A DNA stretch of 64,000 nucleotides from Parapristionchus giblindavisi (GCA_943737045.1 CALSFV010000036.1:310001-374000), one strand, 5' to 3'. Positions 31,686-46,025 are shown, counted from the stretch's first letter. The notes: a model not told the origin generated them from the letters alone. A program made the numbers and translations.

Positions 31686-34600
31686 TCAAGAGTCAACGGC
31701 GGCATATCGTTTGAGATCCGCGAACACTTGTGTGAAGAAGGAAGATGAGGAATTGAGTCGTAGCATATCGGAACTTTGGTCGAGTGAGAGGGATACGGTC
31801 TTGGACCAGAAGTCTGTCTTGTCCTGAAAATTACTTATTAGTTTTTAAAAAAAAATTACTGATACTGTTCTTGTTTGAAAATAAAAATAAATTGATCATA
31901 AATAATATTTCATTGATTAAAGGCATACAACAGGCTATTTTACTCTCTGCATTGTGCTCTCACTTACACAAAGAAACCGAGAGAGTATGCATATTCGACT
32001 GTCAAATCTTTTACACTTGAGCATTGGTAAAATTTCATATGCCGACGTTTTCTTGAATGGAGATGAATTCTCTCAGAGACGAAAGGATAAATCTTGTGGA
32101 TAAGAAGATTCCCCCTGTTTTGGCCCTCTCTGCATTTAATGTGCTGATAGATAAAGTATTATTATTATTATTATTATTGGTAAATTGTTTACCCTAACCC
32201 CGAATTGGTCTCGAAAAGAACTTTGTGTGCCTTAGATAACGGGGCTACCTTTACCTTTTACCTTTACCTAGTCCCTGTACAGCTTATTTGCGTGCGAAAA
32301 GAGTTCGAGAGGAAACAATTGCTGAAAGAAACGTTCAAAAGTCGTTTCCCGATTGCATCGCGTGACTTCCGTTGTTTAGCGCCAATTGCCGCTATTGTCA
32401 GTAATTCAATAGAATATATTTGCGTCTTGATGAAGTGGCCGCAGGTCCCATCTTTTTGACATTTACATAAGAAAATGTTTTTGTGTGGAGCAAATAAGCT
32501 GATGTAGCACTTGTATAGCACAGGTAAAATTGAGAGAGTGCAGAGTGAGCAGAGAAAAAGAAAGAAAATGTTGAAAATGTAATGTAATTTACTGGAAAGG
32601 TAAACAGGTCAAGCAAATTTAATTCTCCGCTCTGGTGACACTCTCTCGCAGATAAAGAAAGTGAGAGTGTTAGTCCCTATCACCATTTTCCCAAGTCTTA
32701 TTGTTAGACCTACACGGTTCTCCATTCCCCTCCATATTCCACACGTTCAATCAGATCAATCTTATCCTATATTAAAAATGGATTGCTTAAAGGCACAGCC
32801 CGAGCTAATTTGACTCTCCGCTCTAGCCACACTCTCTTGCAGACAGAAAAAATGAGAGAGTGAGTGGAGAGTTTCAGATTAGCTCGGGGTTTCACTTTAA
32901 GCCGGAATCTTTCTTTAGTGCAGTTATAAATCATAGGATAACGCGGAAAATTCTTGAAGGATGTGAGGTGTTTACGTCGATCAAAATCTATTCCCTCGAG
33001 GAATATCAATCATCATTCGGAAACGCTCTATTCTCATTAGGATGAGGCCGGGAGGCCGGTTTGTAATAAAAAATAGATTATCTTACTAGCTAACTAACAA
33101 ACTGGTTAACTAGAACCTAGTTGGTCCGAAGGGTTTACTAATTACTAAGACATTTCCAAAATAATTATAAGATAATAATTCAAAAATAAAATAATATAAT
33201 AATAATAATAATAAGGAAATACCTTTTGTATCAGGAATGGCTTGAGGGGATACGATATTTCGTTGCCCATGTAGGAATAGGCCACGTACAGACACGTCAG
33301 AACCCATTGATGAACACCCTCGGAAGTCTGCAATTTGGAAATTTATTGAATTTTTGAATTATAAGAATCTTTTATCAACGATGTCTTCGTTGCGTCATAC
33401 AATCTATCGTGGTCATAGGAAACAAGGTACGAAGACTTGACAGTTATTAGATTCAAAATATGTCAATCAAACGGTCGATTGACTGGCAAATAACAGACTA
33501 CATTTGATAGAGATCAAAGGTCAGAGACCAAAACAAAGATTGAAGTTCAAAGATCAAAGATCAACTTACATAAAGACTCTCATCATCGTCGTCGACATTT
33601 CGCATGAGAAGAAAGACGAAAACGAGATTGGCTGGATTGATGAAGGCGACATCTTGCCATCCCTGAATTAGAATATTTTCAATTACATACATTACCATCT
33701 TCCGATTTATCACTTTGGTCACTGCACTCAAGATAAATCTCCACTGTGAAACCTATCTCAGAAATGGTTTGCCTTTCTTAAAGGGACTGATAATAAACAT
33801 TTGAATGCAGCGTTTATTTGAAAATAATATGCATAGTGCAAAAAGTGCAAAGACTTTCCAGACAGCATAATACATCACCGATTCCGCATGAGGACTAGAC
33901 CCCCAAAATTTGTCAGCCAAATTTGATTTTCTATGTTTAGATAGAGTCCAAGCGAGATAGTACGTAGATCAGAGAGAGAGAGAGCGAGGAGGAAAGGGAG
34001 GGAAAAGGAAAAAAAAATATACGGGCAATATTTGCTGCGCAGAATATGATTCTTATTCATTTGGGACAGTGTACTTTATACATTAGAAGTCAAGTATAAT
34101 AGTCTCCCTCTCAGTCCCCCCCCCCCCTCATATAATGTTACATGTTCAGTGCAGTCCACTGAGTCTACATAAGCCCTTCCGTTTAAGATTGCTCTACTCC
34201 CTCTCCCTCTCCTTATTCTACCTCTCCTTATTCTCTCCCTCTCCATTTTCTGTCCATCTCAATCTCTGCCTCTCCCTTTCAATTCATCATGACAAGCTCT
34301 AAATACATTCTCATAACTCTTTTGAAAAACTAAAAGCGCTGCATAATTTGTAAAGAAAAGTTGGCCATCTATCTTTCTAGAGGCAAAGATCGATGGTTAT
34401 GGTTAGATTATGAATTTTGAAGCTATATCGTTCTTCTATGGAGTAAAGGTAAAGGTACAACCCGTTATTCAAGGCACAGTCCATGGAGTATAACGTAATA
34501 ATCAATCTTGATCAGGTTCAGGTGTTGGTGTGCTGTGATATGGACGTTAACTTGTTCTTCTTCCGATTCTTTCCCTTATTGTAAGATCATTTTTATGACT

Positions 34601-37600
34601 TTTGAACACGACGTTAGATTGTTAGTGTTGTGCTTGGTTATAAAGAGTTTGGTCACTTTGTTTATCGGTCATACCATCCACACCATGAAGACAACTCACA
34701 ACACCCTATCCAACGACATTAGATCACATAGTCGATCGTGATTTCTGTCCATCAGATCTCCAAGTATGCCCCAACCTTCCCTCATTCCCTCTCATACTCC
34801 ACTCCATCTCCTCCTTCCATCTCCGTGTATTTGCCCTCTCCCTGGGGGTATCCATCCATTATCTTCATGGCCTCCATTATGTCATTATCGGAATGTGCAT
34901 CTGGAGTACATATTCATACCACGAATGCCACTCCACTTTTACAGGCACACTCACTATCAGAGCTCTGGCAGCATCACCTCGCTTTCTTTGTCTACGAGAG
35001 AGCGTGACCAGAGTGGAGGATCAAATTAGCGAGGATTGTGTGGAGGTAATCAGAGAGGACTGATTGTAGGTGGCCAAACCTCGCACCTATTCGGTCCATA
35101 CATAATGTTGTGATGGTTCCATGTCTTTCGCAATACTATTCATTGGAAATGCCATCTGTGATTGCAACCCACATGGTTCCTACAGACACCGTTATGGTCC
35201 GTACCAGCAAAGGAGATGAGGACGCCCTCCCACTCTATATATTATACATTGGAAGGATTTCATTCATCTTGAAAGAGAAGATGCCACGCCATTGAGTGAA
35301 AGAAGGGCTTGGAAATGTATGCTAAGCCGAGACTCTATTCCGCTCCTCTCCCTCTCCCTCTTGGATCTCTCCCTCTCCCTCTCCCTTCTGAGCTCAATAC
35401 ATTCATTGAGCTCCTTTTCAATAGAGAGTCCAAGAGGGGGAAGATGGTTCTTCTTCTTCTTGTCTTCATTATTCCTCTCTTTCTCTCTCTCTCTCGACAT
35501 ACATTGTCATAGTGTCCCAGAGGAAATCTAACCAATTCTCGGATTCTCCCTCTCCTTTTCCTCCTCCCTCTCCCTCTCCCTCTCTTCCTTGTCTTGGCAA
35601 ATTATCGTTCTCATTTCCGATGTGCGCAGTCGGAATTAGAGAGGGATTCGGAACGATTAAATGACATCAGACAAGGGCGTGGAACGTGCACTACAGGGAG
35701 CGAAATAGCCATGGATTCAATTCTCTCTTGAAAAGTTGCGAAAAGGAAAATGCGAGAGAGTGCGTGTGAAAAGAAGAGAGTTGTCTTGGATTTTCTTTTC
35801 TTTTCGCAACTTTTGAAAAGACATTACAAAATCTAGCACTCTACTTACAACCTTACGTCTAAGTAGAAGTGGACTTGCAAGTCTACTTCAAGTGGGAATT
35901 TATATATTTATTTATCGCTGTGAGCATCTGAAATGAGCGCTCACGATTGGTCATCCAAGCTCATATACGCTCTACGAAACATATATGGAATGCGCTGACG
36001 GACTCAACATGGTCCATTAATTTAGTAAGTACATAAGTCAATGTACAGGAGTGAAATGCATGCATGTATTTAAAGGGAGCGTAACCTCACTCAATGGTCT
36101 CTTCGACGCGCAATGCTCTCTCGTTGTTTGAGAACAGAAAAATAGTGTGCGCAATGAAGAGACCATTGAGAGAGGTAACGCTCCCTTTAAAATAACTGTA
36201 ACAATAAAGCTATTAAGTAATAATGTGCTACATGGTGTTTCGGCTAAATCCATGTAAAATAAAATGCAAATCTCCGCTCTGGCCACACTCTCTTTCTTTA
36301 TCTGCGAGAGAGTATTGCCACAGGATCAGTAAAAAAAAAAAAAACTTTAACTGCACAGATAATCAACTAAAATTGTTTCAACTGCAATGTCTAAAATAAA
36401 TGTTTTACACTCATTTCGAGGGAATTGAAGAACTGGATAATAAGAGAAAGGCACATTTTTAAAATCTTTCTCTCGTTAGCGACATTTTTCACGTTGATAA
36501 AACACTAGCTTAAAATTGGTATTGTTTCATATTGTACAATATAATTGAGTGTTACCTGCAGCATTAAATTCCTATCCACTGCCCTCATCCACATCACTAC
36601 GTGGGCCACGTCAATGTTGTCGACCTTCAAAGATCAAAGATCAAACTACAAAGATCAAAGATCAAATTGTACCTTCGCTTTCTTGACGACGAATCGGCCG
36701 ATGCCTCGAAGTAAATCCGATGTGGACGCGTGCATGATAGTTCGTCGTCGAACCTGTGCAGATAAATGATCATACTACAAAGATTAGAGGACAAAGTTCA
36801 AAGATCAAACTACAATGATAAGAGGACAAAGTTCAAAGATCAAACTACAATGATATGCAAACAAAGTTGAAAGACCAAACTACAAAGATTAGATCAAATT
36901 GTTTCAACTTCGCTGTCGATCTTCATTGTTTAGAGACAGATCTAATCCTGAACAGGATTGTGCCCTTCGAAAAGCGCCGAGCATTTCAATGTCAAACCTA
37001 GCACTGTAGCGAAGACTAGACAAAGGACCAAAGATCAAACGACAGAGATCAAAGATCAAAGATCAAAGACCAACCTCGAATGGGGCATGAATGGAGGCCT
37101 TGTCGTTATCATGGGTGATGAGTGCAGCACGTGCACTGGCTTGCTCCTTCTCCACCACGTCGAGGATCCGGGTCGGAGCGGAACGGCTTTAATTAAAATA
37201 ATAATAATAATAAATTTATCTGCCCTCGGAGGGTATTTTAAGATTCATAATTAAATGTTTAAAAAATAATAATAATATTATTAAATAACATTTTAATATT
37301 GCGTAGTTTGTTACATATAATTGATTTTCTAATGCGGATGTTTCTTAAGTGGATTCGACTAATTGCACATTTGGAATAGCATTTTTTTCCATTTAAGTCA
37401 ACTCTCTCTCGTTGGCAACGAAAGCCAGAGAGTGTGGCCAGTGTGGAGAGTTTCAAACTAGCTCGGAGTATTCCTTTAAATCTAGAAAAAAGCGCGTAAA
37501 AAGGATCTCTTCGCACATCTTGGTCGAATAAAAATTGGAGAAATAAAGAGGCCGTGGGGACATTTACAACAAAATGGCGTTAGATCGGAGATTGTTCACA

Positions 37601-39821
37601 TTTTCTTATTTATTTTATTCAGTTAGAATTGAAAGAAAGAGAATGTACTATATCCTAAAGGGCTTCATTTTTTTAGAATTACATGCAATTTCATAAGGGA
37701 GTACATACATTAGCAAGATTGCACGATTCGTTTCACCCAAGCTAATTGTACTCTCCGCTTTGGCCACACTCTCTCGCTAACAAAGAATGCGAGAGAGAAA
37801 TGCCAGCGCATTGCTTGAGTCAGTCCACATGCCTCATTTCATATATGTTTCAGAGAGCACATATGCGTTTGGACGACAATTCATAAGCGCTTTAATCAAT
37901 TCATAATATCAAAAAATAATAATAATATTAGCTTGGACTATGGCAAATGTATTTGGAATTATAAGCTAACCCCGTTGAGTTATGTCCGCTTTGGTCCAAA
38001 CGCTCTCGCGGATAGAGAAAGCGAGAGAGTATTGCCAGAGCGGATAGTTTCAAATTAGCATAGGTGTAACAAAAAGAAGGTAAAAGCTAACCCCGTTACG
38101 GGATGATGGGTGGGTGAGAGTGGCGTGGCTGCGCCAGATATGGGAGGCGACACGAAGTTGTTGTTGGCGAAGTCGTGACGACGATGCGATGCGCACTTCT
38201 GACTGACGTCTTGGTCCTGACAAGATCAAAGATCAAAGATCACTCTTCAAAGATCAAAGGTCTGTATTTACTTTATGAAAACACCAAGGCTATGGATCGA
38301 ACTGCGAGTTTTTGATCAAGATCTTAATGGAATAGAGAAGCGACAACGGATATAAAGATCAAAGATCAACGACAAGGCAATTGGCTGTACAGTAATAGAC
38401 GATTCATCGCACATGACATGTGCTATCTATAGTATAATAGCAACACTTACGGTTCATAAATCATACGCGTGACATGATCGCAAACTGGTTCATGTTTCCA
38501 CTATCACTAGAAATCGACTGCTCGGGCCCTAACACCAAGTTCAAAGATCACGTAAAAATTGCATGGGTGGGGCAAAATCGCGCGGAGAATTCCGATTGCC
38601 ATCAAGATGTGTATCTGAGCCCTATCAAGATGGTCGATCTCTAAAGAACGGGCTCACCTCTTTGTTTATACTGTAGGGATTCGGGATTACGGTAGTTCCG
38701 TTGGTCGTGTCGTGGGTCACACTCGTGCCATTGGCCGTCGAGTATCCGGCGTAGTTGGAGTTCGAGTCGACGCTCAGTGATAGCGACGCGTACGACGGCA
38801 GATCACGTCGTGTCGGAGGACTGACGAAGGGCGCACGTGAGTGCTGATCTGTAATATACACGGCTACAGTAACCTAGAACACCATAGAATAGTATCGTAA
38901 AGTGATTTTATTAAACCATAGAGTGTCTAACAAAAGAGTTGTAGAAACAAATTGTAAAATATTGGTGTACGCCTTTTTTTAAATGGATTTTGTATTCAAG
39001 GTACCAAGAATGCAATTATAGTTCACAGTGGCCCCTGACATAAAGTGAAACCCCGAGCTTGAAACTCCCCACTCTGGTAATGCTCTCTCGCTTTCTTCGT
39101 CTACGAGAGAGCGCAGTCAGAGAGGAAAGCAAAATTAGCTCGGGTTGTGCCTATATTGAACCGACTACCATAACTAACCATCCAGTTTGAGCACGCGCTC
39201 TCTCCGATCTTCGGGATGAACATTCTTGCGTTGCTGCCATGTCGGCCAGTGAGGCTGGCGAGAGGGCATGTAGAGGGCGGCACCGTCTGAGTGGGGAATC
39301 AATCGATAAATCAACATTCAATCACATAATTTCAGTCAATATATGATATTATTTCAATGATAGATGTATTGAAACCTTTTTTTTTAATATTAAAAAGTGT
39401 TGAAATCGTTAGTATTTCACATTGACATTTCCACATCAGTGGATATGGAATGCATAAAAGGTACCGTTATAATTTTACAAGAAACAAGGATCAGTGGAAC
39501 CATATCAGCTCGCTACAGATCCGGTGACCAGCCACTTAGTTGATCTCGATAAAGTGTTTAAATGTAAGGTAATAATTTTGTTTATGCAAATCTGATGCCA
39601 AATTTAATCAATAAAGTTCAGAAATATATCCAACCTGGAGGCGAGAATAGATGATTGCAGACGGACGTGGAATGGGTTACGGTATGCGCACCGTTCTGCA
39701 CAACGTGGTGCGGCGCGTGCACATGATGATGGTGCGAATTGTGATGATGATGATGGTGCGGTCGTGTGCCGAGCGGCGACGACAGCGACCCTCCCATTCT
39801 GCAATTTCCCATTTTGCCCAA
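31686..39821 (-). CDS. cdka-1: CDK5 activator p35/p39 homologue (CDKA-1), 402 aa
   Basis: Ten exons: 39821-39635, 39286-39179, 38848-38658, 38216-38092, 37186-37075, 36753-36673, 36624-36556, 33662-33570, 33327-33223 and 31823-31686 (TGA). All phases agree. The C-terminal half is the p35 cyclin-like activator fold in full: [72 protein letters not shown] and [17 protein letters not shown]. These match vertebrate CDK5R1 ([46 protein letters not shown]). It should bind and activate CDK5 without cyclin-type phosphorylation. The N-terminal 230 residues are low complexity, with a His-rich run near residues 22-45 and Ser/Thr/Asn-rich stretches. It starts MGKMGNC; vertebrate p35 is N-myristoylated, but Lys at position 3 here is unfavourable. 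Introns 7 (2.9 kb) and 9 (1.4 kb) are filled with MITEs and GATCAAA arrays. Confidence 0.93.
32787..32900. mobile_element. Palindromic TTAA MITE (M1), complete copy in cdka-1 intron 9
   Basis: TTAAAGGCAC..CCCGAGCTAATTTGA at the left and its complement (TTAGCTCGGGG..CTTTAA) at the right flank a centre ctctccgctct..cactctct. TTAA at both edges suggests piggyBac-type target choice. A partial copy is at 32620-32690. Confidence 0.85.
36070..36190. mobile_element. Family B TTAA MITE, intact reference copy
   Basis: ttaaagggagcgtaacctc and gaggtaacgctccctttaa are inverted ends. Inner arms caatggtctcttc / gaagagaccattg surround tgctctctcgttgtttgaga. It lies in cdka-1 intron 7. A half copy is at 50300-50385 and a split copy at 21071-23276. 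Confidence 0.85.
37390..38068. mobile_element. Three M1 palindromes (37390-37480, 37735-37820, 37970-38068)
   Basis: Each shows the ctctccgctctggccacact / agtgtggccagagcggagag inverted core with ctctcgc..gcgagag inner stem. The first keeps TTAA at both ends; the other two are worn at one end. All lie in cdka-1 intron 4. Confidence 0.75.
39038..39155. mobile_element. M1 palindrome in cdka-1 intron 2
   Basis: aaccccgagcttgaaactc at the left and aaaattagctcgggttgtgc at the right, with ctctcgctttcttcgtctacgagagag as the hairpin tip. Terminal TTAA is mutated. Confidence 0.75.
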
Positions 39822-40037
39822 ATCTGATGAGATTTAATGGACGCACTATACGATTCTGTCTTTTCCTAATGGGCACACCACGGATTAATGGGCCCTAGTG
39901 GATGGCCATAGATGCCCATAAAGAATCCATAGTCAGCCTGGCCAAGGCTCCCTCTTTTTATGTCATCTATACATCTATACATAGTACAAGCGGGCGCTTA
40001 TCTCTCCGATTTTCGCTCCCATTTTTTCTCTCCCTAT

Positions 40038-40078
<41 letters not shown>

Positions 40079-40555
40079 TCTCCCTCCCTCTCTCTCTCTC
40101 CCTCTCCCTTTCCCTCCCTCTATCCTTCTCCCTCTCCCTCCGCCTATCCGCCATGATACATTCCCCAGTTCCTCTTGCAAATATTCTATCAAACGACCAT
40201 CATCAAAACGTCTTCTATCACTCTTCTAAAGTCTCTACCTCTCCCTCTTCCGTTCTCTCCCTCTCTCCCTCTCCCTCTCTAACTCTCCCTCTCTCCCTCT
40301 CCCTCTCTCCCTCTCCCTCTCCCCTCCATCTCCCACTTCCTCCTTATCCCTCCACACATCTTATCTCTTGCAGAGTCCTATGGGATTCTTTCCGGACCAA
40401 ACCACCAAGACAACTTTGACGATTCAGAGTCGATCATCGGCAAATCAATATTAAGGAAGAATTAATAGTTTGCTTCGCCAAAATCGCGTGGTAGTCTCTT
40501 GAGTTGCAAAAACCAAAATTAGACATGATTGTGAGTGTTAGACAGGCAATATGCA

Positions 40556-40560
<5 letters not shown>

Positions 40561-40606
<46 letters not shown>
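40561..40606. repeat. (TA)23 microsatellite
   Basis: Pure alternating TA for 46 bases, the longest dinucleotide AT run in the window. Confidence 0.95.
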
Positions 40607-40607
<1 letters not shown>

Positions 40608-41458
40608 CACAAGCGATTTTTTAGAGTAGTCAAAAGCCGGAAATTGCATGGTAGCAGCTAGATTTTTGGATTGCGGCACTTCATTCTCCTATTGTGATTA
40701 TTAAACTCACAGCCATACCGTCTGATAGTATTCTGACACTCTTAAATCCCTGTTAAAGGCATACCCGAGCTAATCTCACTCTGCACTCTAGCCACGCACT
40801 CTCGTAGACACGGAAAGCGAGAGAGCATTGCCAGATCGTCCGCATGTTTCATATTTCAGAGTGCGCATATGCGCTTGGATTCCGATTAATGAACATTGGA
40901 GTCTTCTTTTCCCAAGAAGTGAGAAAAAAACAAATGATAATTCATGTGCGCAACACACAAGTAATAGCGATAATGATGCAGATAATGAATGATTCAATTG
41001 ATACTCGTACTCCACCAAATAGTATTAGCTCTGGTCTAGCAGTGATCACCCGCATGACTTCGTCTGCCTTTAATAACGGGTTGTACCTTTAGCTTCTCCT
41101 TTTTTTACTCCACCAAAGGAAAAAATGTTTAAAAAATTCCGGTATGACTGTGCCATGGTGTACTCTCATCGTCTGCGCACTCTCTCCGTTTTGCGTGCTC
41201 TTTTTCGTTCTGCCTTTTCTGAAGCACCATGGCCCGAAACGGTGCACAAAGTTGCGAAAAGAAACCAACATCACAGAAAACTCTTCTCTTCTGTACAGAT
41301 TCCCTCGCATCTTATTTTCATAACTTTAGAACTCCACATTAGCGGATTAAAGCGACTCCCCCTAGATCATTTGAAACTCTCCGCTCTGGCCACACTCTTT
41401 CTCGCTTTCATTTTCTGCGAGAGAGCTGGAGTGGGCCTGCAAAACGCATTGGCAAAAC

Positions 41459-41490
<32 letters not shown>

Positions 41491-43076
41491 ATTATTATTA
41501 TTATTATATTAACAAAACAATTCCTGACATGAAATATTTTCTGCTAAACCCAGCGTGTCATATACCAAACGAAAGAGTTCGCTATTGTGTTTTGTGGTTC
41601 CTTGTTCATTTCAAAGGCATCCACCAGACAAACAAACGAGAGGGTTTCCATAATGAACAGCCGTTCTCGACTCACAATCAAATGTTTTGGCAGAAGATCC
41701 GATGGAAGGAAGTATTCCAGAGACGCCATGAACCATTCAGTAAACAATCTGACGCCACTACATGAGGCCAAGACCAGAAACGAACAAAACCAGGGTAAAA
41801 TATCGATTTCCCGGGCCATCTTCCCCTTTGATATTGCCGCATTTTGACGGAAATGAATGCAAAAACGCTTTGTTGTTAAATGTGAAACAAATTTTGGTCA
41901 GGAGAGATGTTCAATCGAAAATTGAGCGTGAAAATCGATAGATAGACTTACCTATCGCTTGGTGAGGCAGCCTCCACCTCGCATGCACGCTTGGAGTGAT
42001 GCTGCGAAGTCTACTACCTGGAAAATATTTTTAAATTTAAAACGTTTTTGTTTTTTTCCAGGATCAGGGATTCAGCTAAACGCGGGAATGTAAAATCGGA
42101 CTTGTGAGATTTTGCGCAAAAAAAATTGGTAAACCTGACCGGAGTCAACCAATAATTTTTGTTCCTGTTTCAATCGTAAAGCTATCGAATAAGTCAACGA
42201 TCAGGACGATTAACATAGTTTTTTTTGGCACTATCCTGTTGTATGGCCCGGGGAAAATTTGCAATTTAATTTTTTTTGTTGATTATTCACTTCATAAATG
42301 AAAGGCGACATTGGCGGCACGCCTTTAGGGAAGGCGGTCTACTGTAGAACAATAAAATTGTCAGAATTGTCAGAACACATATTGAAAAATAGATAGACTT
42401 TGACAAATGCGTATTCAAATCAAACAAGAAGCGGGTAAATCCATTTATAAAAGTCGCGAAAGTGGGTTAGAATTGTAGGAACTTGAGAATGATCGAAAGA
42501 TTCGGGATTTTCGTGAGAAAATACTTCAAGCAATGATCTTATGACTTAGATTTTGGATGAGAATAGGTAAAAATATAAGATAATTATGGAAAATCGCCAA
42601 AATCACGTAATAGCTCGAAAAGGAAAATAACACGGAAGTTCGTCGAATAATTGATTGAAGAAAAAACATATAGTGTGGGAACTTTCGTATTGAATTCACT
42701 ATAGCGGATTATCCCACCAAGCTAAAGGACCTTTGGAAAAGCGGGGATTACCCCGAGCTTAATTTGAAATGCTTAGTAACTCGGAGAGTTGCAAATTACC
42801 CTGGGGTAACATTTAAAGGTGGTGAATGAAACATGTTCCGGGCGGGAAAACGATGAAAGCATGCGTGGTTTGTTCGAGTTTACGTTGAAAAAATCTGCGC
42901 GGATAAGGTCACTATCGCACTCCTACTCTCTCTCTCTCTCTCTCTACTCTGAGAAAAAGTCAGATCCAGCCGAGAGATAGCGAGTGATGGATGTAGAGGG
43001 AGAGGGAGAGAGGGAGAGAGGGAGGGAGAGGAAAAGAGAGAGGGAGAGAGGGAGAGAGGGAGAGGGAGAAGGAGAG

Positions 43077-43108
<32 letters not shown>

Positions 43109-44167
43109 AGGGAGAGAGAGGGAGAGAGCGTCATGCCTCAGGCACTACACTCTCTCTACATGGATCGATGGCTTTTCTTCCCTCGCTTGCCGTAGTTGGG
43201 GAAGAGGAGGAGAGAGGGAGGCAAGTCTCCAAAGACGGCCTGAAGGCGAGGGGGCGGAGCTTCAAGGGGGGGGGGTGGCAACCTCTTCTTCGTCATGTAA
43301 AAATGTGCCCACATGGTTCCATCCCTCTTCTCATCGATTCTCATTAAGGCATAATGAAAAGACTGAAGATGGTGTGGTGGTACGGTAGGAGTGGTGCACG
43401 GAGTGCGCGTGGTGAGGACAACGATTGAGAAATGTAATGTTAGCAGTTAATGGCTGTGGGAAATGTCAAGACGAGTCGGAATGATTGTCAAATTCTTTTT
43501 ATTCTGGGTTGAGGGTTGGGTTTATTTAATGGCACACGAAAAAAATGTTTTTCTGTCGAGCGTGCGGTCGATATGACATTGTTGTCCAAGTGACCATTGT
43601 CCACCTTCCCTCGTCTATTCCATCTACAGATAAGAAACCCAGTTGAATCCCTTCCCAGAAGGTCTTTGGAAAGCCGGGAGGTACATTTCCTTCTTCATGC
43701 AGCCACTTCGGACGGAGCATCTACTGCTACGTGGGTTGTTCGCTTCTATTTCTAATGGATTATTTTCTGGATTCTACTTCGTAGTAAACGCAGATATTGA
43801 AAAACCATCAAGACATACACGAACGATGAACCGATGAATAGAAGAAAGAATTGTAACCCATTAATCTATGAAGAACCCCCTGTCATGACCCACCGCACCA
43901 ATGTGCAGATGTGATAAAGATTATTAAAAAAATGTTCCCATTCTCATGAGCTGGAAATGTGGGACTTCGAAATATGAATTATGAGAGAAAAAACACGGAT
44001 TGTGCCATTCGAATCTACATTGAAATATGTTGAGAAAAGCTGCGCAATGTGTAGAAAAAAACGATAAAGTAAATTGAGAATTTTAGGTCGAGAATAAGTA
44101 TTGCAAGGCTGATCTTTGTGAAGTAAACGGCTGTGCTTTTTTTGACTACATGATATTTTTAACACTC

Positions 44168-44588
44168 ACAAGGGAACTCTCTCAACTTAATGTGGCCATA
44201 TGACATGGGAATAATTTACCTGAATCAGTTTTCGATGCTGATTACGAATCCGTTATCAAACGTTGCCCAATCGAGCAGAGATTTGAGAAAATCGATCTTG
44301 AAATTCGACTATTTGATTCGAAAATTCACAACTTACCTACAATATCTACTAAATTACAGCAGGATGTGTTTGGATAATTAATGGATGAGTTTATGAGCGC
44401 ATTGGGATGGTTTATATGGGAAGTCTCACGAATTTCCGAATAAACTAGCGAATTTGAATATCGATTTTCTTGAATCTCAGCTCGATTGGGCAACGTTTGA
44501 AAACGGATTCGTAATCAGCATCGAAAACTGATTTAGGTAAATTATTCCCAGGTCATATGGCCACATTAAGTTGGGATAGTTCCCTTGT
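44168..44588. mobile_element. 421-bp foldback element, arms about 150 bp, TCA flanks
   Basis: Left arm caagggaactctctcaactt..gtggccatatgac..gaatcagttttcgatgctga and right arm its reverse complement ending gttcccttg. tca stands on both sides, a possible 3-bp target duplication. No protein frame other than hairpin artefacts. Confidence 0.8.
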
Positions 44589-45819
44589 CAGGGGTTGTAC
44601 AAAATAACAGGTTGCACCTTTACCTTTTGCCTTTAAACACTCAGATTTCGAATTTTAACAGTTATGATGACGCTCCCGAGTGCCGAGTGCTATTTATGCA
44701 AATTTGGCGAAAACAAGTGCCTAGGGCTTCTCCTTTCCTTCATTATGATCAATCAAACAAGTTTCATCCAAATCGGTGAGATAAATTTGAAAACGGTCGG
44801 AAAAGGATCTCATTTTCCTACGTTTTTAGAGGAGATTCGTGATAATTATATTCTCTCATCTCGCCAAAAGGAATGAAATGCATGCGTAGGGTAATGAAGT
44901 TAGTTCCTGTTATTTATGGAAAATTACCTCAATCACAATTCTCCGAAAACTATTGGTTTAAGATATTTTTACATTCCAGAATAGTGTTATTTTTATTCTT
45001 TTTCGTTCTTTCATGACTTTTAGCCAACAATATCTCAGAGTTTTCCCATTCAGACAGACTCTCTCGCTTTTTTGTCTACGAGAGAGCTTTGCCAGAGCGG
45101 AGAGTAACATTTACTCGTGGTGTGCATTTGAAAATGCACCCACTTAAACGATAAACTATTAATTGGTTAAAAGTAGATATTTAGAGGGGGCTTCATGGTG
45201 CTTCTGTGAAAAAGATACATTGCTGTATGGAATCATCTTTCTCGCATTTCAAAGATTATTAATATTGTGGCAATTGACAGCTTCGGTAGGAAATTAAACG
45301 AACCGATCGTTCTGACCTGTTGGTCGTGAGATAATCCGAGACCACAAATCCAAATCCGGAAAAAATATACATAGGAAAAAGGAATAAAACCTCAACTTTT
45401 TGCTGATACTTTCGCCGTTTGTTGGACTTTTAATTACAAATCCCGCTCAAGGACCAAACAACGCTAATAGTAATAGAATGTGTAATATTAGTAATTCAGA
45501 CTTTACAAGGTCCACTAATGAAAACTTTCGATAAACTCGACGATGACGTTATTCTATCTCATCTATCTCGTACTTTCCTAAGACTATTTCATCATTCTCC
45601 TCTTTTAGCCTTTCTCTCCGCCTCCCTCCCTTCTCTCCCTCTCCTTTCTCTCCCTCTCCCCCCCTCTCTCTCTCCCTCTCCCTTCTCCTCTATCCATCCT
45701 AAATGGGTCCTCTTCTTCGTGTCTCAATTTGATTCCTTCAGAGGGGTTGAGTCAGAGCGAGGAGAGAGGAATTATTCTCTCTCCCTCTCCCATTTTGCCC
45801 CTGAGGGGGAAACGGAGAA

Positions 45820-45962
45820 AGGAGAGAGAGAGGGGAGAGAGGGAGAGAGAGAGAGGGAGAGAGAGAGAGGGAGAGAGAGAGAGGGAGAGAGGGAGAGAGG
45901 GAGAGGGAAAGGGAGAGGGAGAGGGAGAGGGAGAGGGAGAGGGAGAGGGAGAGGGAGAGGGA

Positions 45963-46024
<62 letters not shown>

Positions 46025-46025
46025 C
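45820..46025. repeat. (GA)n / GGGAGA-rich tract
   Basis: Over 200 bases of purine-only sequence: agagggagag variants, then (gggaga)n at 45905-45965, then pure (ga)n to 46016. It opens false Ser/Leu- and Glu/Arg-rich frames on both strands. Confidence 0.95.

Noticed and set aside
35264..35535. Arg/Glu- and Ser/Leu-rich ORFs on both strands
   Set aside because: CTCTCCCTCTCC simple-sequence tracts within cdka-1 intron 7.
40434..40679. 81-aa minus ORF with an Ile-Tyr run
   Set aside because: Product of the (TA)23 microsatellite.
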